A stretch of 64,000 nt of DNA, from the NCBI GenBank assembly GCA_039820545.1, contig JBCBPW010000003.1, positions 119,203-183,202 of the forward strand, in the 5' to 3' direction. Under the pieces are notes generated by a model. The model made no database searches, was not told the DNA's origin, and saw only the letters and a program-made list of their open reading frames with translations. Shown piece after piece: positions 26,696 through 34,856 of this stretch. The stretch's first letter is position 1. The number at the start of each line of letters is the position of its first letter. The stretch is from JALEFZ01 sp039820545. GTDB lineage: Bacteria > Bacteroidota > Bacteroidia > J057. The translations under genes were made by a program, and so were the position numbers.

Positions 26696-27433
26696 ATGAT
26701 GGACATGATCCCCGCTGTTCAAGTGAAGATTCAGGAAGCCCTGAGACACCTGTATCAAATGGAGATCGCATCAGAAGCACTCACGATCCAAGAACCCAAA
26801 GTAGGCGTTCAAGGAGATTTTACCTTACGCACTTTTTCGTTGGCCCAAGCAGTAGACCTACCCGTTCAGGTTGTTAGCCAATGTATCGGGCAATACCTGG
26901 CAGCGTATGATCCCACCCTCACCCACTGGGAAAGTGTAGATGGATTTCTGAACCTGACATGTAGCGATAACGCATGGCGCATGAGCTTGTTGGAAGCCAT
27001 GATAAAACAGAAATCTAATTCCTCCTTTTCATCTATTCCCCTAGCTTTTTCTCAACCCGAATGGAGATGGTTTTCCTCAGAGATTTACCCCATCTATCAA
27101 TCGAGCCTCTTTATTCGACAGTACGCCCTTACACATGGCATACAGTATTTTACGATTCCCTCTGACTCACTAGAAATATCCATCCAGCCTTCTGAGCGGC
27201 TTTTATTGCAAGTATTGGCGCGTGCATATTCGGCATTTACACCTCCTCACTTAGATGCGCTCCCCACCTACTTACGCCGTCTCACCAAAGTATATAAACA
27301 GTTTTTCGCAACGGTCCCCATCCTGATTTCGTCCCAATCCCAAACCCAGACCTTCCGCTTTGCGTTGAATCACGTATTCGGATTAGGCATAGAAGAAGGA
27401 ATGAATTGCCTTATCGGAGATTTACCAGCATGA
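26696..27433 (+). CDS. ArgS-derived protein lacking the catalytic core (Add-1 plus anticodon-binding domain)
   Basis: 245 residues from the ATG at 26696, which has an AGGAG 8 bases upstream. Residues about 8-92 match the N-terminal additional domain of arginyl-tRNA synthetase (VKIQEALRHLY, ...QGDFTLRTFSLAQAV..., VDGFLNLTCSDNAW). Residues about 128-245 match the segment after the KMSKS region and the DALR anticodon-binding domain (SSLFIRQYALTHGI, YLRRLTKVYKQFF, FRFALNHVFGLGIEEGMN). The roughly 350-residue Rossmann core with HIGH and KMSKS motifs is absent; only about 35 unmatched residues stand in its place. It cannot aminoacylate but might bind tRNA-Arg or another RNA. It is probably co-transcribed with the LysM gene. 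Confidence 0.75.
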   Translation: MMDMIPAVQVKIQEALRHLYQMEIASEALTIQEPKVGVQGDFTLRTFSLAQAVDLPVQVVSQCIGQYLAAYDPTLTHWESVDGFLNLTCSDNAWRMSLLEAMIKQKSNSSFSSIPLAFSQPEWRWFSSEIYPIYQSSLFIRQYALTHGIQYFTIPSDSLEISIQPSERLLLQVLARAYSAFTPPHLDALPTYLRRLTKVYKQFFATVPILISSQSQTQTFRFALNHVFGLGIEEGMNCLIGDLPA

Positions 27434-27462
27434 ATCCGTTTGTCCATTGAGACGGATTTTTG
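27433..27462 (+). terminator. Terminator of the ArgS-like gene
   Basis: Stem AATCCGTTT (27433-27441) with AGACGGATT (27450-27458), one T-G pair, followed by TTTTG. The left arm begins at the last base of the stop codon. Confidence 0.7.
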
Positions 27463-27577
27463 TATATCGGATATAGTTAAAAGATCAAAGCCAGCGTTTA
27501 ATGGGTGGGAATGACTTTTTTTTTAGAAATTTGTCTCATTCGCATACTCAATCGTAAAAAGAAGGACATTCTGTTCC

Positions 27578-27585
27578 TATCTTTG
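27578..27585 (+). promoter_or_regulatory. Promoter -7 element of the PASTA gene
   Basis: TATCTTTG at 27578-27585, matching TAnnTTTG, 20 bases before the ATG at 27605. No TTTG is visible at the expected distance upstream, so only the -7 element is supported. Confidence 0.45.
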
Positions 27586-27604
27586 GCACAAAATAAACCA
27601 CTAT

Positions 27605-28423
27605 ATGTTGCGCTATTTTATCAGCCGCGAATTTTTTCTAACACTTTTGGGACTTGTATTGGGAGGCGTGCTCCTGTATATGGCCATATTTTTCTGGATT
27701 TTACCCGCCTATACACGTCATGGTGATGGCATTTTGGTACCAGATGTTGGAGAGATTCCCTATGCAGAGGCGGTACAGTTGCTGGAAAGAGAGGGATTAC
27801 GCCCCGCGGAGAAGCCAGATTCTATCTATGTAGACAATCTACCTCCTGGCGTGGTGATTAAGCAGTATCCTGTGCCTTACAGTCGTGTGAAACCCAAGCG
27901 CACCATTGCCTTGACGATCAATAAATTTGAGCCACCTATGGTACAAATGCCTGAAGTCGTGGACCATACATTGTATCAAGCCAAAGTCCGCCTGGAAAAC
28001 TGGTCTCTGGGAATTGGGCGTGTGATGCAGCGACCTGATTTCGCAAAAAATGCTGTGTTGGAAGTGCGCTACAAAGGCAATCCCATCAAACCAGGAACCA
28101 AAATTCCGCGTGGATCGAAAGTAGATCTGATTGTAGGAAGTGGGAAAAAGGAAGGTTACGTAGAAATTCCAGACTTGACTTATTATACATTTGAAGACGC
28201 GATTAGCATCATCTCTTCTCTCCAGTTAGGGCTTGGCTCTGTAGTGTACAATCCCAGCGGCCCTGCTGATCAAATAGGTAAGGTCTACGACCAAAAGCCT
28301 CAATATCAGCTAGGAGACAGCATTTTGATGGGTTCTTCTATCGATCTCTACATCTATGGAGAGGAACCTAGAAGCAATGAAGGCGTCTTCAAAGAAGAAG
28401 TGAATGGAGATGATGATCCTTGA
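27605..28423 (+). CDS. Membrane-anchored PASTA domain protein
   Basis: 272 residues. One N-terminal transmembrane helix (about 12-37), then three PASTA domains in tandem: about 45-108 (PDVGEIPYAEAVQLLEREGL), 110-178 (MPEVVDHTLYQAKVRLENWSL) and 182-255 (IPDLTYYTFEDAISIISSL). PASTA domains bind peptidoglycan fragments in kinases and penicillin-binding proteins. Here there is no kinase or transpeptidase domain, the form common in Bacteroidota, so it is probably a periplasmic peptidoglycan-binding protein tethered to the inner membrane. Confidence 0.85.
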   Translation: MLRYFISREFFLTLLGLVLGGVLLYMAIFFWILPAYTRHGDGILVPDVGEIPYAEAVQLLEREGLRPAEKPDSIYVDNLPPGVVIKQYPVPYSRVKPKRTIALTINKFEPPMVQMPEVVDHTLYQAKVRLENWSLGIGRVMQRPDFAKNAVLEVRYKGNPIKPGTKIPRGSKVDLIVGSGKKEGYVEIPDLTYYTFEDAISIISSLQLGLGSVVYNPSGPADQIGKVYDQKPQYQLGDSILMGSSIDLYIYGEEPRSNEGVFKEEVNGDDDP

Positions 28424-28448
28424 GTTAAGAGTTTGAATAAATAATAAG

Positions 28449-28485
28449 AAATCCCCTTTTGAAATAGCTCAAAAGGGGATTTTAG
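28449..28485 (+). terminator. Intrinsic terminator of the PASTA gene
   Basis: Perfect 12-bp stem AAATCCCCTTTT (28449-28460) and AAAAGGGGATTT (28471-28482), followed by TAGTTT. Confidence 0.75.
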
Positions 28486-28514
28486 TTTAAGTCAGTGGAC
28501 AAAGAAAATGGGGT

Positions 28515-28539
28515 GATCCCGAACTCAAAGATCGGGATC
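28515..28539. repeat. Short palindrome related to those at 8525-8586
   Basis: Perfect 8-bp arms GATCCCGA (28515-28522) and TCGGGATC (28532-28539) around ACTCAAAGA. The core TCCCGA/TCGGGA and the CTCAA loop resemble the palindrome at 8565-8586. It lies between two convergent genes. Confidence 0.55.
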
Positions 28540-28621
28540 GGGCTTCAGGGTTTAGAACCAGTTCATTGTCCTGAAGGGACATTGTCAGTTAGCATGTGGA
28601 GTTTAGTCCCATGCTCAAAGA

Positions 28622-30019
28622 TTACAAAGTCTCCTTAATCCAGTTCGACATATAGTCCAAAACTTCAGGTTCTAGCGTCGTTTCGATTTTACCATATTCC
28701 ATGACAAGGCCTGTATTGGCTTTTTGGAAGAGATGGTTCAAAGAAGGAAAGATGTGCGCTTGAAACCGATCGTTTGATGCTTGTGTCGTTTCCATAGCCG
28801 CCAGATTTTCCTTTGCAGGTACCTGCAGATCCTTCTCGCCAAATAAGGCAAGGTGAGGGATCTGGATCTGGACAAGCATTTCTTCAGGCTTGGTTTTGAG
28901 GAAATAACGCATCCAGGTAGACGTCATGTTGGGCAGGTCCTTGATGACTTTCTCCCGATCGTACTGCAAGAGCGTCTTGTCCTGCATATCCAACATTTCC
29001 TCCCACTCGTCTGCTTTGGCCTCTACCAAGATGTGGACCTGTGCGTTGTTTTCAGTGGACTTGATGATTCCGAAAATATCTTTTTGAATGCTATTCCACT
29101 TAGTAACAGTAGCTTCGGGCATGCCCATTGTCGTAAAAATCAGACCCGTCTGTAGCGTCAGGATCTCATCCCCTCCCAGGCCAGGGCCAGCCAACTGAAT
29201 CATAAACGCGGCTTTGTCTGACTGAGAGGCTATAATCTGTGCAATTAGTCCTCCTTCACTGTGACCGATCATGCCGATTTGATCTGCCTTGACATTCTCC
29301 TGCTTCGCGAGCCAGTCAATGCCCGCCATCACGTCTGTGGCAAAGTCGGCAGAGGTAGCAGCTCTGTGATTTCCTTCAGAGTCTCCCACGCCACGATCAT
29401 CAAATCGCAGGACCGCAATACCTTTTTGGGTCAGGTGGTCTGCGATGACAGCAAAAGGCTTGTGCTCAAAAAGTGTCTCGTCGCGATCCTGTGGACCAGA
29501 ACCTGTGATCAAGATGACCGCAGGATAAGGTCCCTTACCTTTGGGAGTGGTGAAGGTCCCTGCTAGGTTGATATCCGCATCGGCATTGTAAAACATCACA
29601 TCTGTACTTTCATAAGCAAAAGGAGGAACAGGTGTCTGCGGACGAGCAGGTCCATCTGGTTTTGCTGTGGTCATCGTGAGGGGCATGTTCTGCCCATTCT
29701 GTGTGAAGGTCCCCGTCAACTGGTCTCCTGCTTCATTAAGCTCTCCCTTGTAGGTAGCCTTAAGTTTGGAGAGTTGGAGCGTCAGGTTGGGAGTATCGAA
29801 GGTTGTTTCATCTACAGGGATGCCCATGGCACCTTGATCGGGACTATCTAGCGAAGAAGTGTAGCCGTCTTCCGTCTTTTGTATATGAAAGGTAATCCTT
29901 AATTGCATAGGACCTACATCTAGGTTCCCATACCAGTCGCCTTCTGGTGTGTCTTGCCCCCAAAGGTTGCCTAAGCCTAGGCAGAAGGCAGATAGTAAAA
30001 GTATTTTGATCCGTTTCAT
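28622..30019 (-). CDS. Secreted alpha/beta hydrolase
   Basis: 465 residues from the ATG at 30017-30019; an upstream ATG at 30064 would add 15 residues before the signal peptide (MKRIKILLLSAFCLGLGNLWGQ). Residues about 25-130 form a beta-rich N-terminal domain (GDWYGNLDVGPMQLRITFHI) often found before this hydrolase type. The hydrolase domain has an oxyanion-side ILITGSGPQDRDE and the nucleophile elbow GHSEGG at 252-257 (Ser254); candidate acid and base are in LFGEKDLQVPA and FPSLNHLF. The substrate is unknown; the family includes esterases and peptidases. It is the last gene of the - strand group that begins at 32761. Confidence 0.82.
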   Translation of the reverse strand: MKRIKILLLSAFCLGLGNLWGQDTPEGDWYGNLDVGPMQLRITFHIQKTEDGYTSSLDSPDQGAMGIPVDETTFDTPNLTLQLSKLKATYKGELNEAGDQLTGTFTQNGQNMPLTMTTAKPDGPARPQTPVPPFAYESTDVMFYNADADINLAGTFTTPKGKGPYPAVILITGSGPQDRDETLFEHKPFAVIADHLTQKGIAVLRFDDRGVGDSEGNHRAATSADFATDVMAGIDWLAKQENVKADQIGMIGHSEGGLIAQIIASQSDKAAFMIQLAGPGLGGDEILTLQTGLIFTTMGMPEATVTKWNSIQKDIFGIIKSTENNAQVHILVEAKADEWEEMLDMQDKTLLQYDREKVIKDLPNMTSTWMRYFLKTKPEEMLVQIQIPHLALFGEKDLQVPAKENLAAMETTQASNDRFQAHIFPSLNHLFQKANTGLVMEYGKIETTLEPEVLDYMSNWIKETL

Positions 30020-30107
30020 AAGGATAATTAGATATTTAGACAAACTTCTAAATATTACGATCATTTAGTCTACAAGGTTTCCATTCCCTGAAAAAAATTA
30101 TTCGACT

Positions 30108-30986
30108 TTATTGAATACTGATCTGCTCCACTTGTCTCACCTCATAGGTATCGGGATGGTGGAGGAAAGCGATGATCCGACAGTTGTTGATATCCCATGC
30201 ACTATCTAGCGTCAGCGCGTATCCTTTGGTATAGACCTGTCTCGGTATGATGGGCTCTCCTGTAAGCAGTTCTCCAAAGGTACCATTGAACGCACTGCGT
30301 AGGACCTGACGGTGGCTGTAGTTGGGAACATCGCTATCAGAGAGGCTGTAATTTTTTTGCCAGTCGATGACTTGATCCTCTACAAGGTAGACAGACAGAC
30401 GGTCTGCGGTCGATACTTCTTCCAAGTAGGTACTCCTGATGACTACGGCAAGTTTTTGGCTATCTGCGTCGTAGCAAGTGACGATGTCTATCCCTGCGGT
30501 AGCAGGTGTCTCTAATCGGTTTTGTACATCGGTCTGCCAGCTTTGCTCGTCTATGCCTGTGAATACGCGATCGATCATCCCAAAGGGAACACCTTGTGCG
30601 GTATTGAGCGTAGAGAAAAGTTCGTTACCCGTTTCTGTCTTGAAGTTGGCGTTGTACTTCGAGGCGGTGCTGCTGAAGTTAGCCAGCGGACCCGCATGAA
30701 TGCTGAGATAGATGAGTTGATTGGGATTTTCTTCTAGTAGGCGGATGCCCTCCGTAGCGGCAGGCGGACAGTTGCCACAGCGATGGCCGGTCATTTTTTC
30801 TAGGAGGACTTTCTTGGTGAAGACATAACCCTCAGGGAAAGCTTCTTGTCCCTGTGCTTCCAGGAAACAAAGATCTTCAGCAGGTAGACTATTGAGATAG
30901 TCAGGTTCAAAATAAGGTGCCTCAATGACCTCACATCCTGCCATTACGCCTATCCCAATTACAATTCCCAATAATAAACGACGCAT
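30108..30986 (-). CDS. Omp28-related outer membrane lipoprotein
   Basis: 292 residues. Lipobox VMAGC with Cys18. The first half has a thioredoxin-like region with C70-G-N-C73 (HRCGNCPPA), followed by LIYLSIHAGPLANF and QGVPFGMIDR with the cis-Pro of thioredoxin folds; the second half is beta-rich. This arrangement is that of the Omp28 family, first described as a Porphyromonas surface protein. It lies 134 bases downstream of a DUF6029-type gene on the same strand, a pairing that suggests a shared outer-membrane task, perhaps redox handling of exported proteins. Confidence 0.8.
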   Translation of the reverse strand: MRRLLLGIVIGIGVMAGCEVIEAPYFEPDYLNSLPAEDLCFLEAQGQEAFPEGYVFTKKVLLEKMTGHRCGNCPPAATEGIRLLEENPNQLIYLSIHAGPLANFSSTASKYNANFKTETGNELFSTLNTAQGVPFGMIDRVFTGIDEQSWQTDVQNRLETPATAGIDIVTCYDADSQKLAVVIRSTYLEEVSTADRLSVYLVEDQVIDWQKNYSLSDSDVPNYSHRQVLRSAFNGTFGELLTGEPIIPRQVYTKGYALTLDSAWDINNCRIIAFLHHPDTYEVRQVEQISIQ

Positions 30987-31120
30987 CTGTATTTTTTTTT
31001 TGACAATGAGACTGAAGATGATGAGATGTGAGACTGAAAGTGAGCCTTGATAAATGCTGCAGTCCTAATTTTCCACCCCAACATTCTGTCTCAAGTCTCT
31101 CGTCTCAACTCCCACAGTCT

Positions 31121-32761
31121 CTAAAAGGTACTTGAAACGGATAAGTTAAATCCGTTAGATGCAGGTACTTCCCGACATATTCCTCCCACACAAAGCAGTC
31201 CCCGTCGCTGTCTGGCGTAGGACAAAGCGATGCGATTGGATTTGAAAACGTAGGTGAAGGCTGCATTATAATAATGAACTCGATTGGCAGGGTCAGGGTT
31301 TCCATAGTTCCATTCATCAAAGATAGAGATGAAACCATGTGGAGAAATAGATAGCTCTGCCAAAGCCATAGCCCAACTACCCAAATCCTGTCGCGTGTAC
31401 ATATGTTGTAATTCCGTCCGCAAAGAAATCCGCTTTTTTAGACGAAACTGTGTCTCCAAAACGCCGATATGGGTATTGACGATGCCAAAGCCCGCGTTGG
31501 GGCTGCCAAATTCGATAATATCTTTATTGTATAATAACCAAATATAAGTCAGCTGACTTTTGACCGTTTTGCTCCACTTATGATTGATTTCCACATTGAT
31601 ATCTTGAAAGTAAAGATCTGAAGGATCGCCCAAGAAGCTCGCATTGTAAGTAAATCCGTCCTCCGCGAAGTCTTTATCCAATCCGTGAAAACGCGAGAAA
31701 TTGAGCTGGACGAGTGTGCCATACTTGCCACCGAGTTTAGTTTTTTTGGGGATTCGGTAGAAAATGGTGCCTTGGAATCCTAGCTCTCCATTGAATTGTG
31801 TGGCATAAGGATAGAGGGTGGGTAACCTGTAAGTATGAAGACGGGTACCTGGTGGAATAAAGTTGAGGGTCAGGGCCTGTAAGCTCGCATCGCGCTGGGA
31901 GCGAAAGTCAAAATTATCCGAACGCTTGATGGTAAGGTTATAGCCGATCCCTTTTTGGGCAAAGGAAGTATTGACAAAGAAAGCGTTGCCAGGATTGTAG
32001 ACGAAGTCATTGAGGGAGATGGGATCATTGATCTTGTAGGCGTACTCGCCATTGAGGTTGAAGCGACCCTTAGTGAAGTCAAATCTTCCAGAGAAGGCTG
32101 AGACATTTTCAGGCAATTGAAGGACGGCGTCTTCATCTTCCTGGAATTTATTCAAGACACTCGCTCCCAAGATCAGGTAGGTTTTCTCTCCTAGTTTTTC
32201 TCCCACAATATCCCGCACATTCACCTCTACATCTGCTCCTCGAATCAGACTTTCACCCAGCTCGAAGAAGTTGCGCTGCTTGCCCAGAATGCCTTTGATC
32301 TGTATGCCTTTGCGAGGACGAAGATTCATCCGAACGCCATCTATCGAATTGTCAATCCCCAATGCCCATGCCCAATAGCTTCTGAAAATCAGTCCATTTC
32401 CAAATTGATCATAAAAATTTCCTGCGGTAACATCTAGCTTCTCGGAGTTGTAGCTGAAGTATCGATTGGCGATTCCCTGACCTTCATAGCGTGTATCATA
32501 GCCCAGCAGAGGGTTGAGAAAGGCCTCATATCGCAGCCCTGCGGTAAATGCACCTTGCTGATAGGTCAACTGCATATACGTATTGGAGAGAACCCGCTCT
32601 TCTACATCGTCTGCTCCGATGATAGGATCTTCGAAAAGATATTGCACATCCGATTGGAAGCTCCCCGAGACCCTCCCTACACTGAGGGATTGACCCAAGG
32701 TAGGAGAAGAAGTAAGCAGGAGAAGAGGGAATAAAAGAAGAAAGTAGTGTATAGATCGCAT
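31121..32761 (-). CDS. DUF6029-like outer-membrane beta-barrel protein
   Basis: 546 residues with a signal peptide (cleaved after SSPTLGQ, about residue 23). The mature protein is an alternating strand pattern with many aromatic and Gly residues: GRVSGSFQSDVQYLF, RYEAFLNPLLGYDTRYEG, YDQFGNGLIFRSYW, and a C-terminal strand ending in F (LSVSSTF), as expected for an outer-membrane barrel. I assign it to the DUF6029 group, which has no known function. It is first in a - strand group with the Omp28 and alpha/beta hydrolase genes. Confidence 0.7.
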   Translation of the reverse strand: MRSIHYFLLLFPLLLLTSSPTLGQSLSVGRVSGSFQSDVQYLFEDPIIGADDVEERVLSNTYMQLTYQQGAFTAGLRYEAFLNPLLGYDTRYEGQGIANRYFSYNSEKLDVTAGNFYDQFGNGLIFRSYWAWALGIDNSIDGVRMNLRPRKGIQIKGILGKQRNFFELGESLIRGADVEVNVRDIVGEKLGEKTYLILGASVLNKFQEDEDAVLQLPENVSAFSGRFDFTKGRFNLNGEYAYKINDPISLNDFVYNPGNAFFVNTSFAQKGIGYNLTIKRSDNFDFRSQRDASLQALTLNFIPPGTRLHTYRLPTLYPYATQFNGELGFQGTIFYRIPKKTKLGGKYGTLVQLNFSRFHGLDKDFAEDGFTYNASFLGDPSDLYFQDINVEINHKWSKTVKSQLTYIWLLYNKDIIEFGSPNAGFGIVNTHIGVLETQFRLKKRISLRTELQHMYTRQDLGSWAMALAELSISPHGFISIFDEWNYGNPDPANRVHYYNAAFTYVFKSNRIALSYARQRRGLLCVGGICREVPASNGFNLSVSSTF

Positions 32762-33064
32762 GAGTGGTTAGGTAGAAGGCGTGCCCCACGATACAATGAT
32801 ATCAGATAGAGACTATATTTCTAGTAAGGTACAAGACATTTTGAGGATGTCAGTGACAAAGGTCCCATCCTACACCCCAATAGATGGAGAGCGATTATGG
32901 GCTAATCCAAAAAGTATTGAGCGGTACAGTTGGGCGAAGGCTGATGAAAGTAAAAAACAGGGGATTCAGCCTATCTGTCGAAAGTTTCTACCTCAAACGT
33001 GGTCTTAAACAAAAAAACCTTTATTTTAAGGCGAACTGTTCGACACACCCAAAAATTGCCCATA
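32762..33064. other. Divergent intergenic region
   Basis: 303 bases between the DUF6029-like gene and the superoxide dismutase gene, divergently transcribed. The frame of the dismutase is open back to a GTG at 32999 but this adds 22 residues before the signal peptide and is unlikely to be used. I see no clear promoter or coding signal. Confidence 0.45.
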
Positions 33065-33796
33065 ATGGACAAACGAACCTTTTTAAAAGTTTCCGCCTTG
33101 ACATCTGCTGCGATTGTCGTCAATCCTTTTGTCGCTTGCAATAGTCCTGCAGATTCCAAGGAGGAGAAAGAGACTACTACTACAAGTGAATTTTCGCTTC
33201 CGGCCCTTGACTACGGATTTGATGCGCTCGCACCCAATATCGATGCGCGCACGATGGAGATCCATCACGATCGTCACCACGCAGGCTACGTGCGCAAACT
33301 CAACGCAGCGCTAGCAGGTACTACCTTTGCAGGCATGAGCCTCAACGACATCATGGCCAATGTAGGGGAAGACGATACGGCCATCCGCAACAATGGAGGA
33401 GGACATTACAATCACTCTCTGTTTTGGAAGATCATGGGACCCAATGCAGGAGGAAACCCTACGGGGAAGCTATCAGAAGCCATCAATGCGGCTTTTGGTT
33501 CGTATGAAGACTTCCAGACACAGTTCTCTACTGCGGCCAAAGGCGTCTTTGGTTCAGGCTGGGCATGGCTCTGTGCAGGTGCCGACAGCAAGCTATTCAT
33601 CACGGGGACACCCAATCAGGACAATCCATTGATGAGCAAGATCGCAGAGCAGCCAGGTACACCGATCATGGGAATCGATGTGTGGGAGCATGCTTATTAT
33701 CTGAATTATCAGAATAAAAGAGGCGACTATGTCACCAACTTCTTTAATGTGATCAATTGGGAGGCAGTAGCTGCGAACTATGATCAAATAGGATAA
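33065..33796 (+). CDS. Superoxide dismutase [Mn/Fe], lipoprotein form
   Basis: 243 residues from the ATG at 33065. The N-terminus MDKRTFLKVSAL has a Tat-like KR-x-F-L-K pattern and ends in the lipobox FVAC (Cys25), so the enzyme should be a membrane-attached lipoprotein outside the cytoplasm. The metal ligands of the Fe/Mn family are all present: His in TMEIHHDRHH, His in GGGHYNHSLFW, and Asp plus His in IDVWEHAYYLNY. The GGGHxNHS form favours Mn or mixed metal use. It converts superoxide to peroxide and oxygen. It stands alone and ends in a terminator. Confidence 0.9.
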   Translation: MDKRTFLKVSALTSAAIVVNPFVACNSPADSKEEKETTTTSEFSLPALDYGFDALAPNIDARTMEIHHDRHHAGYVRKLNAALAGTTFAGMSLNDIMANVGEDDTAIRNNGGGHYNHSLFWKIMGPNAGGNPTGKLSEAINAAFGSYEDFQTQFSTAAKGVFGSGWAWLCAGADSKLFITGTPNQDNPLMSKIAEQPGTPIMGIDVWEHAYYLNYQNKRGDYVTNFFNVINWEAVAANYDQIG

Positions 33797-33820
33797 ATCA
33801 TATTGTAAGATATTTTCACG

Positions 33821-33856
33821 AGAGGGAGTCTTTTCCAAAGGCTTCCTCTTTCGTTG
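33821..33856 (+). terminator. Terminator of the superoxide dismutase gene
   Basis: Thirteen-bp stem AGAGGGAGTCTTT (33821-33833) with AAAGGCTTCCTCT (33837-33849), two G-T pairs, loop TCC, followed by TTCGTT. Confidence 0.7.
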
Positions 33857-34023
33857 TAAGAAGAGTAGTAAGGATGAAAAAGGTATCTAAGTAGAGGATT
33901 TCCTGTTTAGCTAAATGATTTTTAAGTATATATGCGAATTGATCCTAGATATTCCACCCATCCATCCTGTGATTTTTTTCAAGTAAGAATCCCTCCTTTT
34001 TTGTCAGAAATATTTTTTAATTC

Positions 34024-34056
34024 TCTGAGATCTATTTTTCAATACATGTAAATTTG
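34024..34056 (+). promoter_or_regulatory. Promoter of the CBM48-HHH gene
   Basis: TAAATTTG at 34049-34056 matches TAnnTTTG; TCTG at 34024-34027 is a weak -33 element, 21 bases upstream. Transcription would start near 34063, about 43 bases before the ATG. Confidence 0.5.
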
Positions 34057-34105
34057 ATTGTACGACAATTGATGTATCACTACCATTCATACAGCCATAT
34101 ATTAG

Positions 34106-34750
34106 ATGAAAAAGGAGTTTGTGGCCAATAAAGCCATTTGTAAAGTCACATTTAGCATTCCAGCAGAAGCTGTAGTTAATGCGCAGTCCGTCAAAGTGCT
34201 AGGCGATTTCAATGATTGGGACCCTCGCAAGGGGGCGGAGATGAAAAAGCAGAAGGATCAATCTTTTGCCCTTACCATGGAATTGCCTCTCGGAAAAAAT
34301 TATCAGTTCCGCTACCTCGTCGATGGTACACACTGGATCAATGACTGGTATGCCGACGCCTACTGGCCCTCTCCCTACCATGGGATCGAAAATAGCGTCA
34401 TCTTCCTCCAGGAAGTGCCAGAGGTGCCTACTCCTGTAACAGGCAACGGGTCCAAGAAAAAAGCTGCAAAGCCCAAAAAACGAGGTAAGGTTAAGGAGGA
34501 TCGACTAGCCAAAGTGGAAGGGATTGGACCTAAAATCGAAGGCTTGCTACGCGCAGCGGAAATCACCAGTTTTGCGATGCTATCGGAGACTTCTGTAGAC
34601 CGACTCAAAGAGATTTTAATTGCTGCAGGTTCTCGCTACAAGATGTTTGATCCGACGACATGGCCAGAGCAGGCCAAGCTCGCAGCCGATGGAGAGTGGG
34701 ACAAACTCAAAGCCCTACAGGACAAACTCAAATCGGGTAAGCGTGTGTAA
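34106..34750 (+). CDS. CBM48 glycogen-binding-like domain fused to a helix-hairpin-helix domain
   Basis: 214 residues, no signal peptide, so cytoplasmic. Residues 1-102 form an AMPK-beta/isoamylase-N type CBM48 domain: VKVLGDFNDWDP, LGKNYQFRYLVDG and WINDWYADAYW are its hallmark strands. A Lys-rich linker (about 112-132) leads to a C-terminal domain at about 133-214 with a helix-hairpin-helix, LAKVEGIGPKIEGLLRAAEI, then FDPTTWPEQAKLAADGEWDKL. I recall a similar C-terminal domain on L21 proteins of some Bacteroidota. The combination suggests a protein that ties an alpha-glucan or its enzymes to nucleic acid or ribosomes, but that is inference. Confidence 0.75.
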   Translation: MKKEFVANKAICKVTFSIPAEAVVNAQSVKVLGDFNDWDPRKGAEMKKQKDQSFALTMELPLGKNYQFRYLVDGTHWINDWYADAYWPSPYHGIENSVIFLQEVPEVPTPVTGNGSKKKAAKPKKRGKVKEDRLAKVEGIGPKIEGLLRAAEITSFAMLSETSVDRLKEILIAAGSRYKMFDPTTWPEQAKLAADGEWDKLKALQDKLKSGKRV

Positions 34751-34856
34751 AGATTGTGCGTCTATTTAGGTCTGCGTGCTAAATCTTACTATTTTTCCTT
34801 CTTGAAGTCATATGAGGATGTGGCTTTGAGTGGGAGAGTGAAAAATTTACAGAATC

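Larger units (their letters stand above)
33797..34105. other. Intergenic region with terminator and promoter
   Basis: 309 bases. It contains the terminator at 33821-33856 and the promoter at 34024-34056, with AT-rich DNA between them and no coding signal. Confidence 0.6.
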
